Shown one piece after another: positions 8,779-20,300 of a stretch of 64,000 nucleotides of DNA. Every line of letters begins with the position of its first letter. Within the stretch, counting starts at the first letter, position 1. Source of the stretch: Polyangiaceae bacterium (GTDB taxonomy: Bacteria; Myxococcota_A; Polyangia; Polyangiales; Polyangiaceae). The translations under genes were made by a program, and so were the position numbers. The DNA lies in the NCBI GenBank assembly GCA_019637265.1, contig JAHBVY010000001.1, positions 1,736,001 through 1,800,000 of the forward strand, written 5' to 3'. The notes beneath the pieces are model-generated. The model did not search any database. It saw nothing but the letters and a program-made list of their open reading frames with translations, and was not told where the DNA came from.

Positions 8779-9962
8779 TGACGACGTATCAGGTGGATGG
8801 CTTTGAGTTCGCGGGGATCGCGGCGGGGATCAAGAAGCGCGGCGGGCTCGATCTCGGGCTGATCGCGGCGCGGGGCGGCGCCAAGGTGGCGGGGGTGTTC
8901 ACGCAGAACCTGGTGCGCGCGGCGCCGGTCACGCTGTGTCATCAGCGGGTGCAGGCGGGGGAGGCGCGCGCGGTGCTGGTGAACAGCGGCAACGCCAACG
9001 CCTGCACCGGTGAGCCCGGGCTGCAGGCGGCGCGCGACACGACCCAGGTGGTCGCCTCAGCGCTCGGGGTGGATCCCGCGCAGGTGCTCCCCTGCTCCAC
9101 CGGCGTCATCGGTCAGCTGTTACCCACCCAGCGCATCGCGGAGCACGCGGCGGCCTTGGTCCAAGCCTTAAGCCCCGAGGCGGACGCCTTCTCGGAAGCC
9201 ATCCTGACGACCGATCGCTTCCCGAAGGTCGTCAGCACAACCTTCGACACCACCCTGGGCCCAGCGCGCCTGCTCGGCATCGCCAAGGGCGCCGGGATGA
9301 TCCACCCACAGCTTATGGATGGCCTGCCCCAGGCCACGATGCTGAGCTACCTGCTCACCGACGCCCAGGCGCCGAGCGAGGCGCTGCGGCGCGCGCTCAT
9401 CGCGGCGAGCAAGCACACCTTCGATGCCTGCAGCGTGGACGGCGACACCAGCACCAATGACACCGTGCTGCTGCTCGCCTCCGGGCGTCGTGGGGAGCCG
9501 CGGGCTGGCGCGCTCGAAGCGGCGCTCGACGAGGTGTGTCGCGAGCTGGCGCGGCTGATGGCGCGCGACGGCGAGGGCGCGGAGCACTCGGTGGACATCA
9601 CGGTCACCGGGCTCGCGTCGGACGCAGAGGCTCGTCAGGTGGCCACCGTGATCAGCACCTCGCTGCTGGTGAAGACGGCGCTGTTCGGCAGGGACCCGAA
9701 CTGGGGCCGCCTGCTGGCGGCCGCGGGGCGCGCGGGGGTGCCCTTCGACCCCGCGCGCGCCCGAATCCAGATCGGCGAGGCCTTGGTGTGCGACCAGGGC
9801 ATGGCCACGGGCGGCGACGCCGAGGCGCGAGCCACCGCGGTGATGCAGGCGGAGCACTACGGCATCACCGTCAGCTTGGGTGACGGTCCAGGGCGCTTCA
9901 CCTACACCACCTGCGATCTCGGTCATGGCTACGTCGACGTCAACGCGGGCTACCGGAGCTAG
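8778..9962 (+). CDS. argJ: Bifunctional ornithine acetyltransferase / N-acetylglutamate synthase
   Basis: 394 residues, normal for ArgJ. It transfers the acetyl group from N-acetylornithine to glutamate, recycling acetyl in arginine biosynthesis, and may also make N-acetylglutamate from acetyl-CoA. Seen: NSGNANACTG, the conserved KGAGMIHP, and the self-cleavage site QATML, where Thr187 becomes the N-terminal nucleophile of the beta chain; the C-terminal FGRDPNWGRLLAAAGRAGV is also typical. The ATG at 8778 overlaps the stop of the small upstream gene; a GTG three bases earlier is possible. No other arg gene lies nearby. Followed after 3 bp by a PDZ lipoprotein gene, so probably co-transcribed with it. 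Confidence 0.93.
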   Translation: MTTYQVDGFEFAGIAAGIKKRGGLDLGLIAARGGAKVAGVFTQNLVRAAPVTLCHQRVQAGEARAVLVNSGNANACTGEPGLQAARDTTQVVASALGVDPAQVLPCSTGVIGQLLPTQRIAEHAAALVQALSPEADAFSEAILTTDRFPKVVSTTFDTTLGPARLLGIAKGAGMIHPQLMDGLPQATMLSYLLTDAQAPSEALRRALIAASKHTFDACSVDGDTSTNDTVLLLASGRRGEPRAGALEAALDEVCRELARLMARDGEGAEHSVDITVTGLASDAEARQVATVISTSLLVKTALFGRDPNWGRLLAAAGRAGVPFDPARARIQIGEALVCDQGMATGGDAEARATAVMQAEHYGITVSLGDGPGRFTYTTCDLGHGYVDVNAGYRS

Positions 9963-9965
9963 TCA

Positions 9966-10493
9966 GTGAAACTCACCGACGCCATGAACAGGGCCGCGCG
10001 GCTGACCACCGCGCTCGCCCTGCTCGCGGCGCTCGGCGCCTGCACCCAGACGAGCCGCGGCACCATCGGCGCGGTGCTGGCGCAAGATCCTGGAGGCCGG
10101 GTGACCCTGCGGGAGGTGCCGGAAGATCTCGCGGCGGGGCTCGCCGGGCTCGCTCCGGGCGACGAGCTGATCCTGATCGACGGCCTCGACGTGCGCCGCA
10201 TGGACCCGAGCGCGGTCCACCGACTGCTCAGCGGTGAGGTGGGGCAGCCCATCGAGCTCACCTTGGTGCGCGGCGAGGAGGTGCTCCACGTGCGGCTGAC
10301 GCGCACCCCGGCGCGGCGCCACCGCCAGGCCACGGAGACGGAGGACGCGCGAGGCCCGAGCCGAGCGAGCGACCCGAGCGCGGACGCCGAGGACGCCAGC
10401 GGCGCCGACGCGGAGGACTCGAGCGGCCGTGAAGACGCCGTGGAGGACCCTGAAGACGCGGGAGCTGCGGAGGGCTATCCTCCCGCCCCGTGA
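9966..10493 (+). CDS. PDZ-domain lipoprotein
   Basis: 175 residues. The N-terminus (RLTTALALLAALGAC) is a lipoprotein signal with the Cys at about residue 26. Residues 35-115 form a PDZ domain (GLAGLAPGDELILIDG and the following VRRMDPSAVHRLLSG), the fold used to bind peptide C-termini in envelope proteases and their regulators. The last 60 residues are acidic and disordered (repeated ED, AED, DAED). No protease domain is present, so it should act as an adaptor. The stop overlaps the GTG start of the CheA-like gene (GTGA), which suggests coupled translation; a role in delivering an envelope signal to that kinase is inference. Confidence 0.75.
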   Translation: MKLTDAMNRAARLTTALALLAALGACTQTSRGTIGAVLAQDPGGRVTLREVPEDLAAGLAGLAPGDELILIDGLDVRRMDPSAVHRLLSGEVGQPIELTLVRGEEVLHVRLTRTPARRHRQATETEDARGPSRASDPSADAEDASGADAEDSSGREDAVEDPEDAGAAEGYPPAP

Positions 10494-13210
10494 CCCTGGC
10501 CTCCGCTGAGCTCTACGAGCTGTTCCTCGGCCTCGCGCCGCTCCGGTTGCAAGCCGCGCGGAGCGCGCTCACCGCCGAAGCGGAGGCGCGAGAGCTGGCG
10601 CTCGAGAGCGCGCTCATCCCCTTGGCGGTGGACGCGGCGCTGCTCGGCGCCGACGGGCTGCGCGAGCTGAGCCACGCCGTGAGCGCCGCGGGGCTAGACG
10701 CCCCCGAGGCGGAGCTCGAGCGCGCCATCGAGACGCTGGAGCTCTCCGTGGAGGCGCTCGGCGCCGGGGACGAGAGCGGCGCGCGCGTCAACGAGTCGGA
10801 GTTGAAGGGGCGCGCAGAGCGCCTCCGCTCGTACCTGAAACAGAGCGCCCCGGCGGGAGACGAGCAAACCCCCCAAACCGAGGCGGGCGACTCCGTTTCC
10901 CCATGGCAACCGAAGCTCGACCCCGACATGATCGCGGCCTTCCTCGATGAGTGCAGCGAGCGCCTCGAAGGGCTCGCTGAGCGGCTGCTCTTGCTCGAGT
11001 CGCGCGGCGACGATCGTGAGCTCATCGGCGAGCTGTTCCGCGATCTGCACACGCTGAAGGGCTCGAGCGCCTTCGCGGGGCTCACGCAGATGAACCGCGT
11101 GGCGCACCTGGCGGAAGATTTGATGGGTGAGCTGCGCGACGGGAAGCGCCAAGCCACGCGTCCGCTGATCGACGTGCTGCTCGAGACGCTGGACGTGCTG
11201 CGCCAAATCGTCGATCGCGCCCGCGCGGGCGCGCCCATCGACGTCGAGATCTCGACGCTGCTCGAGCGCCTCAAGGATCCGGAGCGCGTCCCCTTCGCGG
11301 CGCCGAAGGCCTCTACGCCAGGCACCTCCACCTTGGGCGCTTCCGCGCCGAGCGTAGCCGCTGCCCAAGGCCTCGCGGCGCCGCGCGCGGCTCAGGCGAC
11401 GCTCCGCATCGACTTCGAGAAGATCGATCGGCTGCTCAACTTGGTGGGGGAGGTGGTGCTGGCGCGCGGTCAGCTCACCCACGCGGCGGAGTCTCAGAGC
11501 GCGCTGGTGCGCGAGCTGGGCCAGCTGCGGCAACGCCTGAGCCGAGGACAGCTCGGGCTGGCGGCTCCGAGCGCTCCGAGCGCCTCGAGCGCGACCTCAT
11601 CAGGCTCACTGCCCGCGCTACCATCAGGCAATCTGACTTCATCCGCCCCAACGCCAGCGCGCCTCACGGCGGAGGGGCGCGGCAAGGATCAGCTCGGGGA
11701 CGACCTGCAGCGCACCGAGCGCGTGCTGCGGGAGAGCCAGGGAGATCTGGAGTCGAGCTTGGCGACGCTCGGCCTGGCGGTGAGCCAGCTGCGCGACGAC
11801 GTCATGAAGCTCAGGATGGTGCCCATCTCGCGGCTCTTCTCCAAGTACCAGCGCACGGTGCGCGAGCTGTCGCACAAGCTGGGCAAGGAGGTCCTCGTGG
11901 AGCTCGAGGGCGCGGAGACGGAGCTCGACAAGGTGCTCGTGGAGCGCCTGGAAGATCCGCTGCTCCACCTGGTGAGGAACGCTGTCGATCATGGGATCGA
12001 AGCGCCGGACGTCCGCGCCCGCGCCGGCAAGCCGAGCGCGGGTCGCCTGCTGCTCCGCGCGGCGCAGCGCGGGGGTCAGGTGGTGGTCACCATCTCTGAC
12101 GATGGCGCCGGGATGGATCCAGAGCGCCTCAGGCAGAAGGCGGTGGAGAAGGGGCTGCTCACCCCGACGGAGGCCATGGAGCTGTCCGACGCCGACAGCT
12201 TCCAGCTGATATTCCGCGCGGGTTTCTCCACCGCCCAGACGGTGAGCGACGTCTCCGGGCGCGGGGTGGGGATGGACGTGGTGCGCGACGCCATCACCAA
12301 GCTGAAGGGCAGCATCCACCTGGAGTCGACGCTCGGGCGCGGGAGCGCGCTCGAGCTGCGGCTGCCGCTCACCCTCGCCATCACGCAGATCTTGGTGGCG
12401 CGCGCCGGCGGGGAGCTGGTCGCCGTCCCGCTCGACTCGGTCGCCAGCGCCCAGCACGTCGCGAAGAGGTCGCTCGAGCTGGTGGGTGACAGCCCCTGCC
12501 TCCGCGTGGCAGACGAGCTGATCCCGGTCGTCGACTTGGCGGAGGTGCTCGGCTTGGGGGAGCTTGGCAGCGCCGCGCTGGGCGACAACACCGAGCACAG
12601 CGTCATCATCGTCGAGCTCGGGACCGAGCGCTTCGGGCTCCTGGTGCAGCAAGTGCTCGGGCGCCACGAGGTGGTGATCAAGAGCCTGGGGCCGCTCCTG
12701 GTCGGCACCCCCTGCGCCGCGGGCGCCACCTTGGTCGGCGATCGCATCCTGCTCGTGGTCGACCTGGCCGACGTCGCGGCCCGCGTGCGTGAGGGCGGGC
12801 GGAGCCACGCACCCGCGATCCAAGCGAGCACCCCGAGCGGCAGCGGGCGGGTGCTGGTCGCTGAGGACAGCGACGTCATCCGCGAGGCGATCCGCCGCGA
12901 GCTGGTCGCCGCGGGCTTCGAGGTGGTGACCGCCTGCGACGGGCAAGAGGCGCTGGAGCTCGCGCTGCGCGAGCGCTTCGACGCGATCTCCACCGACGTG
13001 ATGATGCCGCGGATGGATGGCTATGAGCTCACGCGCCGGCTCCGGGCCGACCCACGCTACGCCGCGCTGCCGATCGTGATGGTGACCGGCAAGGACGCGC
13101 GCCTCGACACGCTGCGCGGCTACGACTCGGGCGCCAGCGCCTACATCACCAAGCCAGCGGACGCCCGCGAGCTGGTGCGCGCCCTGCGCGAGCTGCTCAC
13201 GCCGCGCTGA
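10490..13210 (+). CDS. CheA-type hybrid histidine kinase with receiver domain (FrzE-like)
   Basis: 906 residues. Domain order: an N-terminal helical region (1-130) that looks like a degenerate HPt; a true HPt with phospho-acceptor His187 in RDLHTLKGSSAF; a variable linker; a dimerisation helix; an HATPase with N-box HLVRNAVDHGIE and G-boxes DDGAGMDPERL and GRGVGMDVV; a CheW-like domain; and a C-terminal receiver with phosphorylatable Asp836 (STDVMMPRMDGYE) and conserved Lys in AYITKPA. This is the FrzE architecture of myxobacterial chemosensory systems, but no receptor, CheW, CheR or CheB gene is in the window, so its receptor is unknown. GTG start at 10490 overlaps the PDZ gene stop. Confidence 0.9.
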   Translation: MTLASAELYELFLGLAPLRLQAARSALTAEAEARELALESALIPLAVDAALLGADGLRELSHAVSAAGLDAPEAELERAIETLELSVEALGAGDESGARVNESELKGRAERLRSYLKQSAPAGDEQTPQTEAGDSVSPWQPKLDPDMIAAFLDECSERLEGLAERLLLLESRGDDRELIGELFRDLHTLKGSSAFAGLTQMNRVAHLAEDLMGELRDGKRQATRPLIDVLLETLDVLRQIVDRARAGAPIDVEISTLLERLKDPERVPFAAPKASTPGTSTLGASAPSVAAAQGLAAPRAAQATLRIDFEKIDRLLNLVGEVVLARGQLTHAAESQSALVRELGQLRQRLSRGQLGLAAPSAPSASSATSSGSLPALPSGNLTSSAPTPARLTAEGRGKDQLGDDLQRTERVLRESQGDLESSLATLGLAVSQLRDDVMKLRMVPISRLFSKYQRTVRELSHKLGKEVLVELEGAETELDKVLVERLEDPLLHLVRNAVDHGIEAPDVRARAGKPSAGRLLLRAAQRGGQVVVTISDDGAGMDPERLRQKAVEKGLLTPTEAMELSDADSFQLIFRAGFSTAQTVSDVSGRGVGMDVVRDAITKLKGSIHLESTLGRGSALELRLPLTLAITQILVARAGGELVAVPLDSVASAQHVAKRSLELVGDSPCLRVADELIPVVDLAEVLGLGELGSAALGDNTEHSVIIVELGTERFGLLVQQVLGRHEVVIKSLGPLLVGTPCAAGATLVGDRILLVVDLADVAARVREGGRSHAPAIQASTPSGSGRVLVAEDSDVIREAIRRELVAAGFEVVTACDGQEALELALRERFDAISTDVMMPRMDGYELTRRLRADPRYAALPIVMVTGKDARLDTLRGYDSGASAYITKPADARELVRALRELLTPR

Positions 13211-13419
13211 GCCTCTCAGCGCGATACAGCCCGGCCTCACGGCGGTGTGCGGTCGCAGCGCACCGCGACCCGCCCAGGTGAGCCTTCATTCTCACGCAAA
13301 GCGGTCAAGGATCGCCGGACTCTCGGCCCGCACCACACCAAGAGGCTGTGTTCACAAGCTTGGCGCTCGCTGCTAGGGTCGCGCCCGGTTTCGAGCTAGC
13401 CCCTGTGTGAGGACCTAGA
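13211..13419. other. Upstream region of metK
   Basis: 209 bp with no gene. I searched for a SAM-type riboswitch and saw no convincing conserved core. A ribosome-binding site (GAGGA) lies just before the metK ATG. Confidence 0.5.
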
Positions 13420-14934
13420 ATGTCAAGTTACCTGTTCACCTCAGAATCCGTCTCCGAAGGCCACCCCGACAAGATCTGCGACGCCATCAGCGACGCCGTG
13501 CTCGACGAGGCGCTGCGTCAAGATCCGAAGAGCCGCGTCGCCTGCGAGAGCTTCATCAAGACCGGGTTCGTGGTCATCGGCGGCGAGATCACCACGGAGG
13601 CGTTCATCGATTTCGCGACCGTCGCCCGTAAGACGATCCGGGAGATCGGCTACAGCTCGAGCGCCATGGGCTTCGACTGGGAGACCTGCGGCGTGCTCGT
13701 CGCCATCGAGCCGCAGTCGCCAGACATCTCGCAAGGCGTGAGCGAGGGTCAGGGCCTGTTCACCGAGCAAGGCGCCGGCGACCAAGGCATGATGTTCGGC
13801 TTCGCCTGCGACGAGACGCCGGAGCTGATGCCCGCGCCCATCGTCTACGCCCACACCCTCACCCGGCGCCTCGCCGAGGTGCGCAAGGCGGGCGACGTCG
13901 ACTTCCTCCGCCCCGACAGCAAGAGCCAGGTCACCGTGGAGTACGTCGACGGCAAGCCGGCGCGCATCGACACCATCGTGATCTCCACGCAGCACGCGCC
14001 CGAGGTCAGCTACGACGACCTGCGCAGCGCCGTGATGGATCGCGTGATCAAGAAGGCGATCCCGAAGCGCCTGCTCGACAACCAGACCCGCTACTTCATC
14101 AACCCCACCGGGCGCTTCGTGGTGGGCGGCCCCTGCGGTGACGCCGGGCTCACCGGCCGCAAGATCATCGTGGACACCTACGGCGGCGCGGGCCGCCACG
14201 GCGGCGGCGCGTTCAGCGGCAAGGACCCGAGCAAGGTCGATCGCTCGGCTGCCTACTACGCGCGCTACTTGGCGAAGAACATCGTGGCGGCGGGGCTCGC
14301 CTCGCGCGCGGAGGTCCAGCTCGCGTACGCCATCGGCGTCGCGCAGCCGGTGAGCGTCCGCGTGGACACCTTCGGCACCGGGAAGGTGGAGGAGGCCACC
14401 CTGGAGACCTACCTCCGCGAGCACTTCGACATGACCCCGCGCGGCATCATCGAGGAGCTCGATCTGCTCCGCCCCATCTACCGCGCGACCGCGGCCTACG
14501 GTCACTTCGGTCGCAAGGAGTTCAGCTGGGAGCGCACCACGCGCGCCAAGGAGCTGAAGCAGCTCCTGCGCGGCAAGGTGAGCGCAGCGCGCGCCGAGGC
14601 AGCGCCCGCACCCAAGGCGGAGAAGACGCCCAAGGCAGCGCCCGCGCCCAAGGCAGAGAAGGCAACGAAGACCGCTGCCTCCAAGGCGCCCACCCCCAAG
14701 GCGTCCGCTCCCAAGGCGCAACGCGCACCCATCGCCAAGCCCGCCAAGCCAGCGAAGCCGCCCCAAGCCAAGCCCGCGAAGGCCAAGCCAGCGAAGGCAC
14801 CTCCGGCACCCCAAGCCACCAAGACGGCCAAGGCAGCCAAAGCCGCCAAGGCTGCGAAGCCGCCCCAAGCAGCAGCCAAGGCCCCGAAGCGCGGCGCGAA
14901 GCGGGGCAAGGCCTCGCGCGGCCGCAAGCGCTGA
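13420..14934 (+). CDS. metK: S-adenosylmethionine synthetase with histone-H1-like C-terminal tail
   Basis: Residues 1-385 are a standard MetK that makes SAM from methionine and ATP: the ATP site GHPDKICD, the [15 protein letters not shown] active-site loop and the phosphate-binding [20 protein letters not shown] are all intact, and the core has the normal family length. From about residue 386 to 504 the protein continues with roughly 119 residues made almost only of Lys, Ala and Pro (units such as [23 protein letters not shown]) and ends [14 protein letters not shown]. This tail resembles histone H1 or bacterial H1-like nucleoid proteins and is absent from ordinary MetK. Codon use is continuous and in frame, so a true fusion rather than read-through. 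DNA or RNA binding by the tail is inference. Confidence 0.93.
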   Translation: MSSYLFTSESVSEGHPDKICDAISDAVLDEALRQDPKSRVACESFIKTGFVVIGGEITTEAFIDFATVARKTIREIGYSSSAMGFDWETCGVLVAIEPQSPDISQGVSEGQGLFTEQGAGDQGMMFGFACDETPELMPAPIVYAHTLTRRLAEVRKAGDVDFLRPDSKSQVTVEYVDGKPARIDTIVISTQHAPEVSYDDLRSAVMDRVIKKAIPKRLLDNQTRYFINPTGRFVVGGPCGDAGLTGRKIIVDTYGGAGRHGGGAFSGKDPSKVDRSAAYYARYLAKNIVAAGLASRAEVQLAYAIGVAQPVSVRVDTFGTGKVEEATLETYLREHFDMTPRGIIEELDLLRPIYRATAAYGHFGRKEFSWERTTRAKELKQLLRGKVSAARAEAAPAPKAEKTPKAAPAPKAEKATKTAASKAPTPKASAPKAQRAPIAKPAKPAKPPQAKPAKAKPAKAPPAPQATKTAKAAKAAKAAKPPQAAAKAPKRGAKRGKASRGRKR

Positions 14935-15228
14935 GCCCTGACGCTGCCGTCAGGCACGCTGCGCTGTCAGAACACCACGATGCGACGAACGGCTGACCGT
15001 TCGTCGCACCCAGCGCTCATGTGCGTGGGGAACACGCAGTGCAGCAGCCGCTCGTCAGGTGTGCAGCGGGCCGGTGGCGGAGGTCGGGTGCGCCAGAGCG
15101 GGAAGACGAGGCCGCTCAGATTGAAACGTTCCGCCACGAGTGCGGTGACGCGGAGAAGCGTCCTGACGTGCTCGCTCGCGCGCGGTCGGCTACATTAGAG
15201 TGCCGCGAACCCCGATCGAGGTGCTCTG
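14935..15228. other. Gene-free stretch between metK and a lipoprotein gene
   Basis: 294 bp. It begins with short palindromes (CCCTGACGCTGCCGTCAGG-like sequence; ACGAACGGCTGACCGTTCGT, a 9-bp-arm hairpin near 14984-15003) that may end the metK transcript. Nothing else recognisable. Confidence 0.45.
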
Positions 15229-16503
15229 ATGCGTTACGTCGCCCCCCTCTTGGTCCTGGTCCCAGCCCTCGGCTTGGGCTGCTCTGATGCATCTGGCGGC
15301 TCCGCCATCGAGCGCGGCGGGAGCGGCGCCGGAGCCCAAGGAGGCAGCGGAGGCGGGAGCGGCGCTCAAGGTGGGAGCAGCGGGGATGGTTTCGGCGGCT
15401 CGCTGATCCCGGAGGACGACGCCGGGGGGAGCAGCGGGAGCGGCGGCTCGGGCGGCGGCATCCTCCAAGGCGAGCCCCCGTGCACCGCGGGTGATCCCAA
15501 CGTCGACCGCGACGGGGACGGCTTCACCCCGGCCCAAGGCGATTGCAACGATTGCACCGAGCTGATGAACCCGGGCGCCTTCGACTTCCCGGGCAACAAC
15601 GTCGATGAGGACTGCGACGGCGTCAAAGACAATGAGCCTGACGGCTGCAGCACGATGTCGATCGACCTCGCCTCCACCTACCCGGGGGACGCCCTGAGCG
15701 CCCTCGACTTGTGCCGCGCGCAGTCGGGCGACAGCTGGGGCGTGCGGAGCGTGGCCTACGTGAAGGCCGACGGCACGAACGGGATGAACTCCTTGAGCCA
15801 CGGCATCCTCCCCTCGTTCGGGGCGGCGACGCCACGCCGCGGCAACCACATGCTCGCGCTGTCGTCGGGCACCGCACGCGCGGCCAACCAGCCTGGCTAC
15901 CGTCACCCGTCGGGCGGCCTCTTCGGTGACATGGGTACGCGGAGCGGCCTGCCCGTCGGCTTCCCCGTACCCGCGCCCGCTTGCCCCGGCGTGCAGCCCG
16001 GCGCGGGTAACGGCTTCGACCCCGCCGCGATCGAGCTGCGCATCAAGGCGCCCACCAACGCCAACGCGCTGAAGTTCGACTTCATGTTCTACACCTTCGA
16101 GTTCCCCGAGTACATCTGCTCGGAGTTCAACGACTTCTTCGTCGCGTTGATGGATCCCGCGCCCCCCGGCGCCATCAGCGCGAACGTGAGCTTCGACAGC
16201 CAAGGCAACCCGGTGTCGGTGAACAACGGTTACCTCGAGGTGTGCCAGTCGCAGACCGCCGGCGGTAAGCACTTCCCCTGCCCCCAAGGCACCGCGCTGC
16301 TCGCCGGCACCGGGTTCGAGCCCGCCGCCTCCACCGGCTGGCTGCAGACCGTGGTGCCGATCGTCCCCGGCCAAGAGTATCGCCTCCGCTTCGCCATCTG
16401 GGACGCGGGCGACGACATCCTGAACTCCACGGTGTTGATCGACAACCTGACCTTCGACGTCACCGACGCCTCAGTGCCGATCACCGAGCCGCCGCCCAAG
16501 TAA
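15229..16503 (+). CDS. Choice-of-anchor-like surface lipoprotein with Ca-binding-like segment
   Basis: 424 residues. A lipoprotein signal (LVLVPALGLGC) is followed by a 60-residue Gly/Ser-rich linker, then an Asp-rich segment (DRDGDGFTPAQGDCNDC ... NVDEDCDGVKDN) that matches the MopE/thrombospondin-3-like calcium-binding repeats common in myxobacteria, then a globular beta-rich domain typical of choice-of-anchor L type proteins (DFMFYTFEFPEYICSEFNDF, and FRLAIWD-like AIWDAGDDILNSTVLIDN). It is likely exported, lipid-anchored and surface exposed. Specific function unknown. Monocistronic. Confidence 0.75.
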   Translation: MRYVAPLLVLVPALGLGCSDASGGSAIERGGSGAGAQGGSGGGSGAQGGSSGDGFGGSLIPEDDAGGSSGSGGSGGGILQGEPPCTAGDPNVDRDGDGFTPAQGDCNDCTELMNPGAFDFPGNNVDEDCDGVKDNEPDGCSTMSIDLASTYPGDALSALDLCRAQSGDSWGVRSVAYVKADGTNGMNSLSHGILPSFGAATPRRGNHMLALSSGTARAANQPGYRHPSGGLFGDMGTRSGLPVGFPVPAPACPGVQPGAGNGFDPAAIELRIKAPTNANALKFDFMFYTFEFPEYICSEFNDFFVALMDPAPPGAISANVSFDSQGNPVSVNNGYLEVCQSQTAGGKHFPCPQGTALLAGTGFEPAASTGWLQTVVPIVPGQEYRLRFAIWDAGDDILNSTVLIDNLTFDVTDASVPITEPPPK

Positions 16504-17328
<825 letters not shown>

Positions 17329-20300
17329 TGACGCCGCAGCATCCAACGCCGCAGCACCCAACACCCCCATGGAGGAGCACGCCGTGAAGCCCGGCGCTGC
17401 ACCCCCACCCCAAGGAACATGAGACGTCGGCGAGCGCCGCGCGGGCGATGAACCTGCGCCGGGCTCGCCCTCACCCCCAAGGAGCCAGAGGCAGCTATGA
17501 CACCCAAGGAAGCGATCGAGTTTGGCAAGAAGAACGGCGCGGTGATGGTGGACCTCAAGTTCACCGACTTGCTCGGTCAGTGGCAGCACACCAGCATCCC
17601 GTTCGGCCAGCTGTCGGAGTCCCTGTTCGAGGAGGGCGCCGGCTTCGATGGCTCGTCGATTCGCGGCTTTCAGCCCATCAACCAGAGCGACATGCTGCTG
17701 TTGCCGGACCCGACCACGGCGGTGATGGATCCGTTCACGAAGCACCCCACCCTGAGCTTCATCTGCGACATCCAAGACACGCTGACGCGCCAGAGCTACA
17801 GCCGGGACCCGCGCTACATCGCGAGGAAGGCCATCGCCTACCTGAAGCAGACCGGCATCGCGGACATCGCGTACTTCGGGCCCGAGGCGGAGTTCTTCAT
17901 CTTCGACGACGTGCGCTACAGCACCGCGCCCAATCACACCTTCTACCGCGTGGACAGCGTGGAGGGCGCTTGGAACACGGGGGCTGACGAGGGACCCAAC
18001 CTCGGGCACAAGGTGCGCTACAAGGGCGGCTATTTCCCGGTGTCGCCGTCCGACACCCAGATGGACCTGCGGACTGACATCTGTCTCACGCTGGCCAAGG
18101 TGGGCATCGAGGTGGAGGTGAGCCACCACGAGGTAGCCACCGCCGGTCAGGGCGAGATCGACATGCGCTTCGACAGCTTGCTCGCGATGGCGGACAAGCT
18201 GATGTGGTTCAAGCACGTGGTGAAGAACTGCGCTTACCAAGCGGGTAAGAGCGCCACCTTCATGCCCAAGCCCATCACCGGCGACAACGGCAACGGGATG
18301 CACATCCACCAGAGCCTCTGGCGCGGGTCCACGCCGCTGTTCGCCGGAGACGAGTACGCTGGGATGAGCGAGCTGGCGCTCTACTACATCGGGGGGATCT
18401 TGAAGCACTCCCGCGCCCTCGCCGGGATCTCCAACGCGACCACCAACAGCTACAAGCGCCTGGTGCCCGGCTTCGAGGCGCCGGTGAACCTCGCGTACTC
18501 GAGCCGCAACCGCTCGGCGGCGATCCGCATCTCCACCTACTCGAGTTCGCCCAAGTCGCGGCGCATCGAGGTCCGTTACCCTGACCCGACGGCCAACCCC
18601 TACCTCACCTTCGCGGCGATGCTGATGGCCGGGCTCGACGGCATCAAGAACAAGATCCACCCCGGTGAGCCGCTGGACAAGGACCTCTACTCGCTGAGCC
18701 CCGAGGAGCTCCAAAGCGTCCCGGCGATGCCCTTCGGGCTCGATCAGGCGCTGGACGCCCTCGAGGCCGACCACGAGTTCTTGCTGCAAGGCGACGTCTT
18801 CACCAAGGACTGCATCCAGATGTGGCTCGACTACAAGCGTGAGAACGAGCTGGCGGTCGTCCGCCGCGCGGTGCACCCGCTGGAGTACCAGCTCTACTAC
18901 GACGTCTGAGCAGTCGAGTCAGTCAGGCTGACGGGGATACCCGGCGCGCCCTCACGACACCTGAGCCATCAAGTCAGACGGACTGACGGGGGCGCGCCGC
19001 GCGCCCTCACGACACCTGGCATCAAGTCAGACGGACTGACGGGGGCGCGCCGCGCAGCGCGCCCTCGGGCTCGTCCCCGAAGCACACCCCCAGGGCGCGG
19101 CCCGTTCGCAACAGATCGCTGTCGAACGGCACCGTGCGGACCTTGCCCGCCACCTCTTCCAGCGGCGTCAGCTCCAGCGCCAGCCCGTGGACACTCACCA
19201 TGCCGCTGTGGTTGGTCTCTGCGAGGTAGTGAGTCGCCGCGGCGCCGAGGCGCAGGCTGAGCAGGCGATCGGACGCCACGGGCGTGCCGCCCCGCTGCAG
19301 GTGACCGAGCACCAAGCTGCGCGTCTCCTTGCCGGTGAGCTCCTGGATCTGCTGAGCGACCGTCTCCGCGATCCCCCCCAGCACGGCGTGCTCGGAGAAC
19401 TTCCCCTTCTGGGTGCGAAACTGCATCGTGCCGCCCTTGGGCCGCGCGCCCTCGGCGACCACGATGATGGAGAACGGCTGCCCGCGCTCCTCGCGGATCC
19501 GCACCTTCTCGCACACGCGCTCGATGTCGAACTCGATCTCCGGGATGAGGATCGCGTCCGCGGTGCCCGCGAGCCCGGCATGAAGCGCGATCCACCCTGC
19601 GTAGCGCCCCATCACCTCCACCACCATCACTCGCTCGTGGGCCTGCGCGGTGGAGTGCAGTTTGTCGATGGCGTCGGTCGCCGTCGCGACCGCCGTCTGG
19701 AACCCGAAGGTCACGTCCGTCCCCGCCAGATCATTGTCGATCGTCTTCGGCACCCCGATCACCCGCGGGAGCCCGCGCTCGAGCAGCTTCGCCGCCAGCC
19801 GGAGCGAGCCATCCCCACCGATCGCCACCAAGGCGTCGAAGCCGAGCTCCTTGAAGCGATCAATCAGCTTCCCTGACATATCTGTCGGGACCAGCTCACC
19901 CCCCACCGCCCGCGGGTATTGGAACGGATCCCCCCGGTTGGTGCTGCCGAGGATGGTGCCGCCGAGGTGCGTGATGCCGCGCACCGCCTTGCGATCGAGC
20001 GGGATGAGGCCGCCCTCCTGCTCCTCGATCAAGCCGCGGTACCCCTGACGGATCCCCCACACCTCCCAGCCGCGCTGCTGGGCGCTGAGCACCACCGCGC
20101 GGATCACCGCGTTCAGCCCTGGCGCGTCCCCGCCCCCCGTGTTCACGGCGATCTTTCGGATCATGGCCGGCGATGGTAGCTCAAGCGCGTGAGCTTTGCC
20201 TCCCTCGCGCTCGGGAGCTACCCCACCCCCGTCCGCCGCCTCGTCACCCCATGGGGCGCGGGCCGCGAGCTGTGGCTGAAGGACGACGGGCTCACGAGCC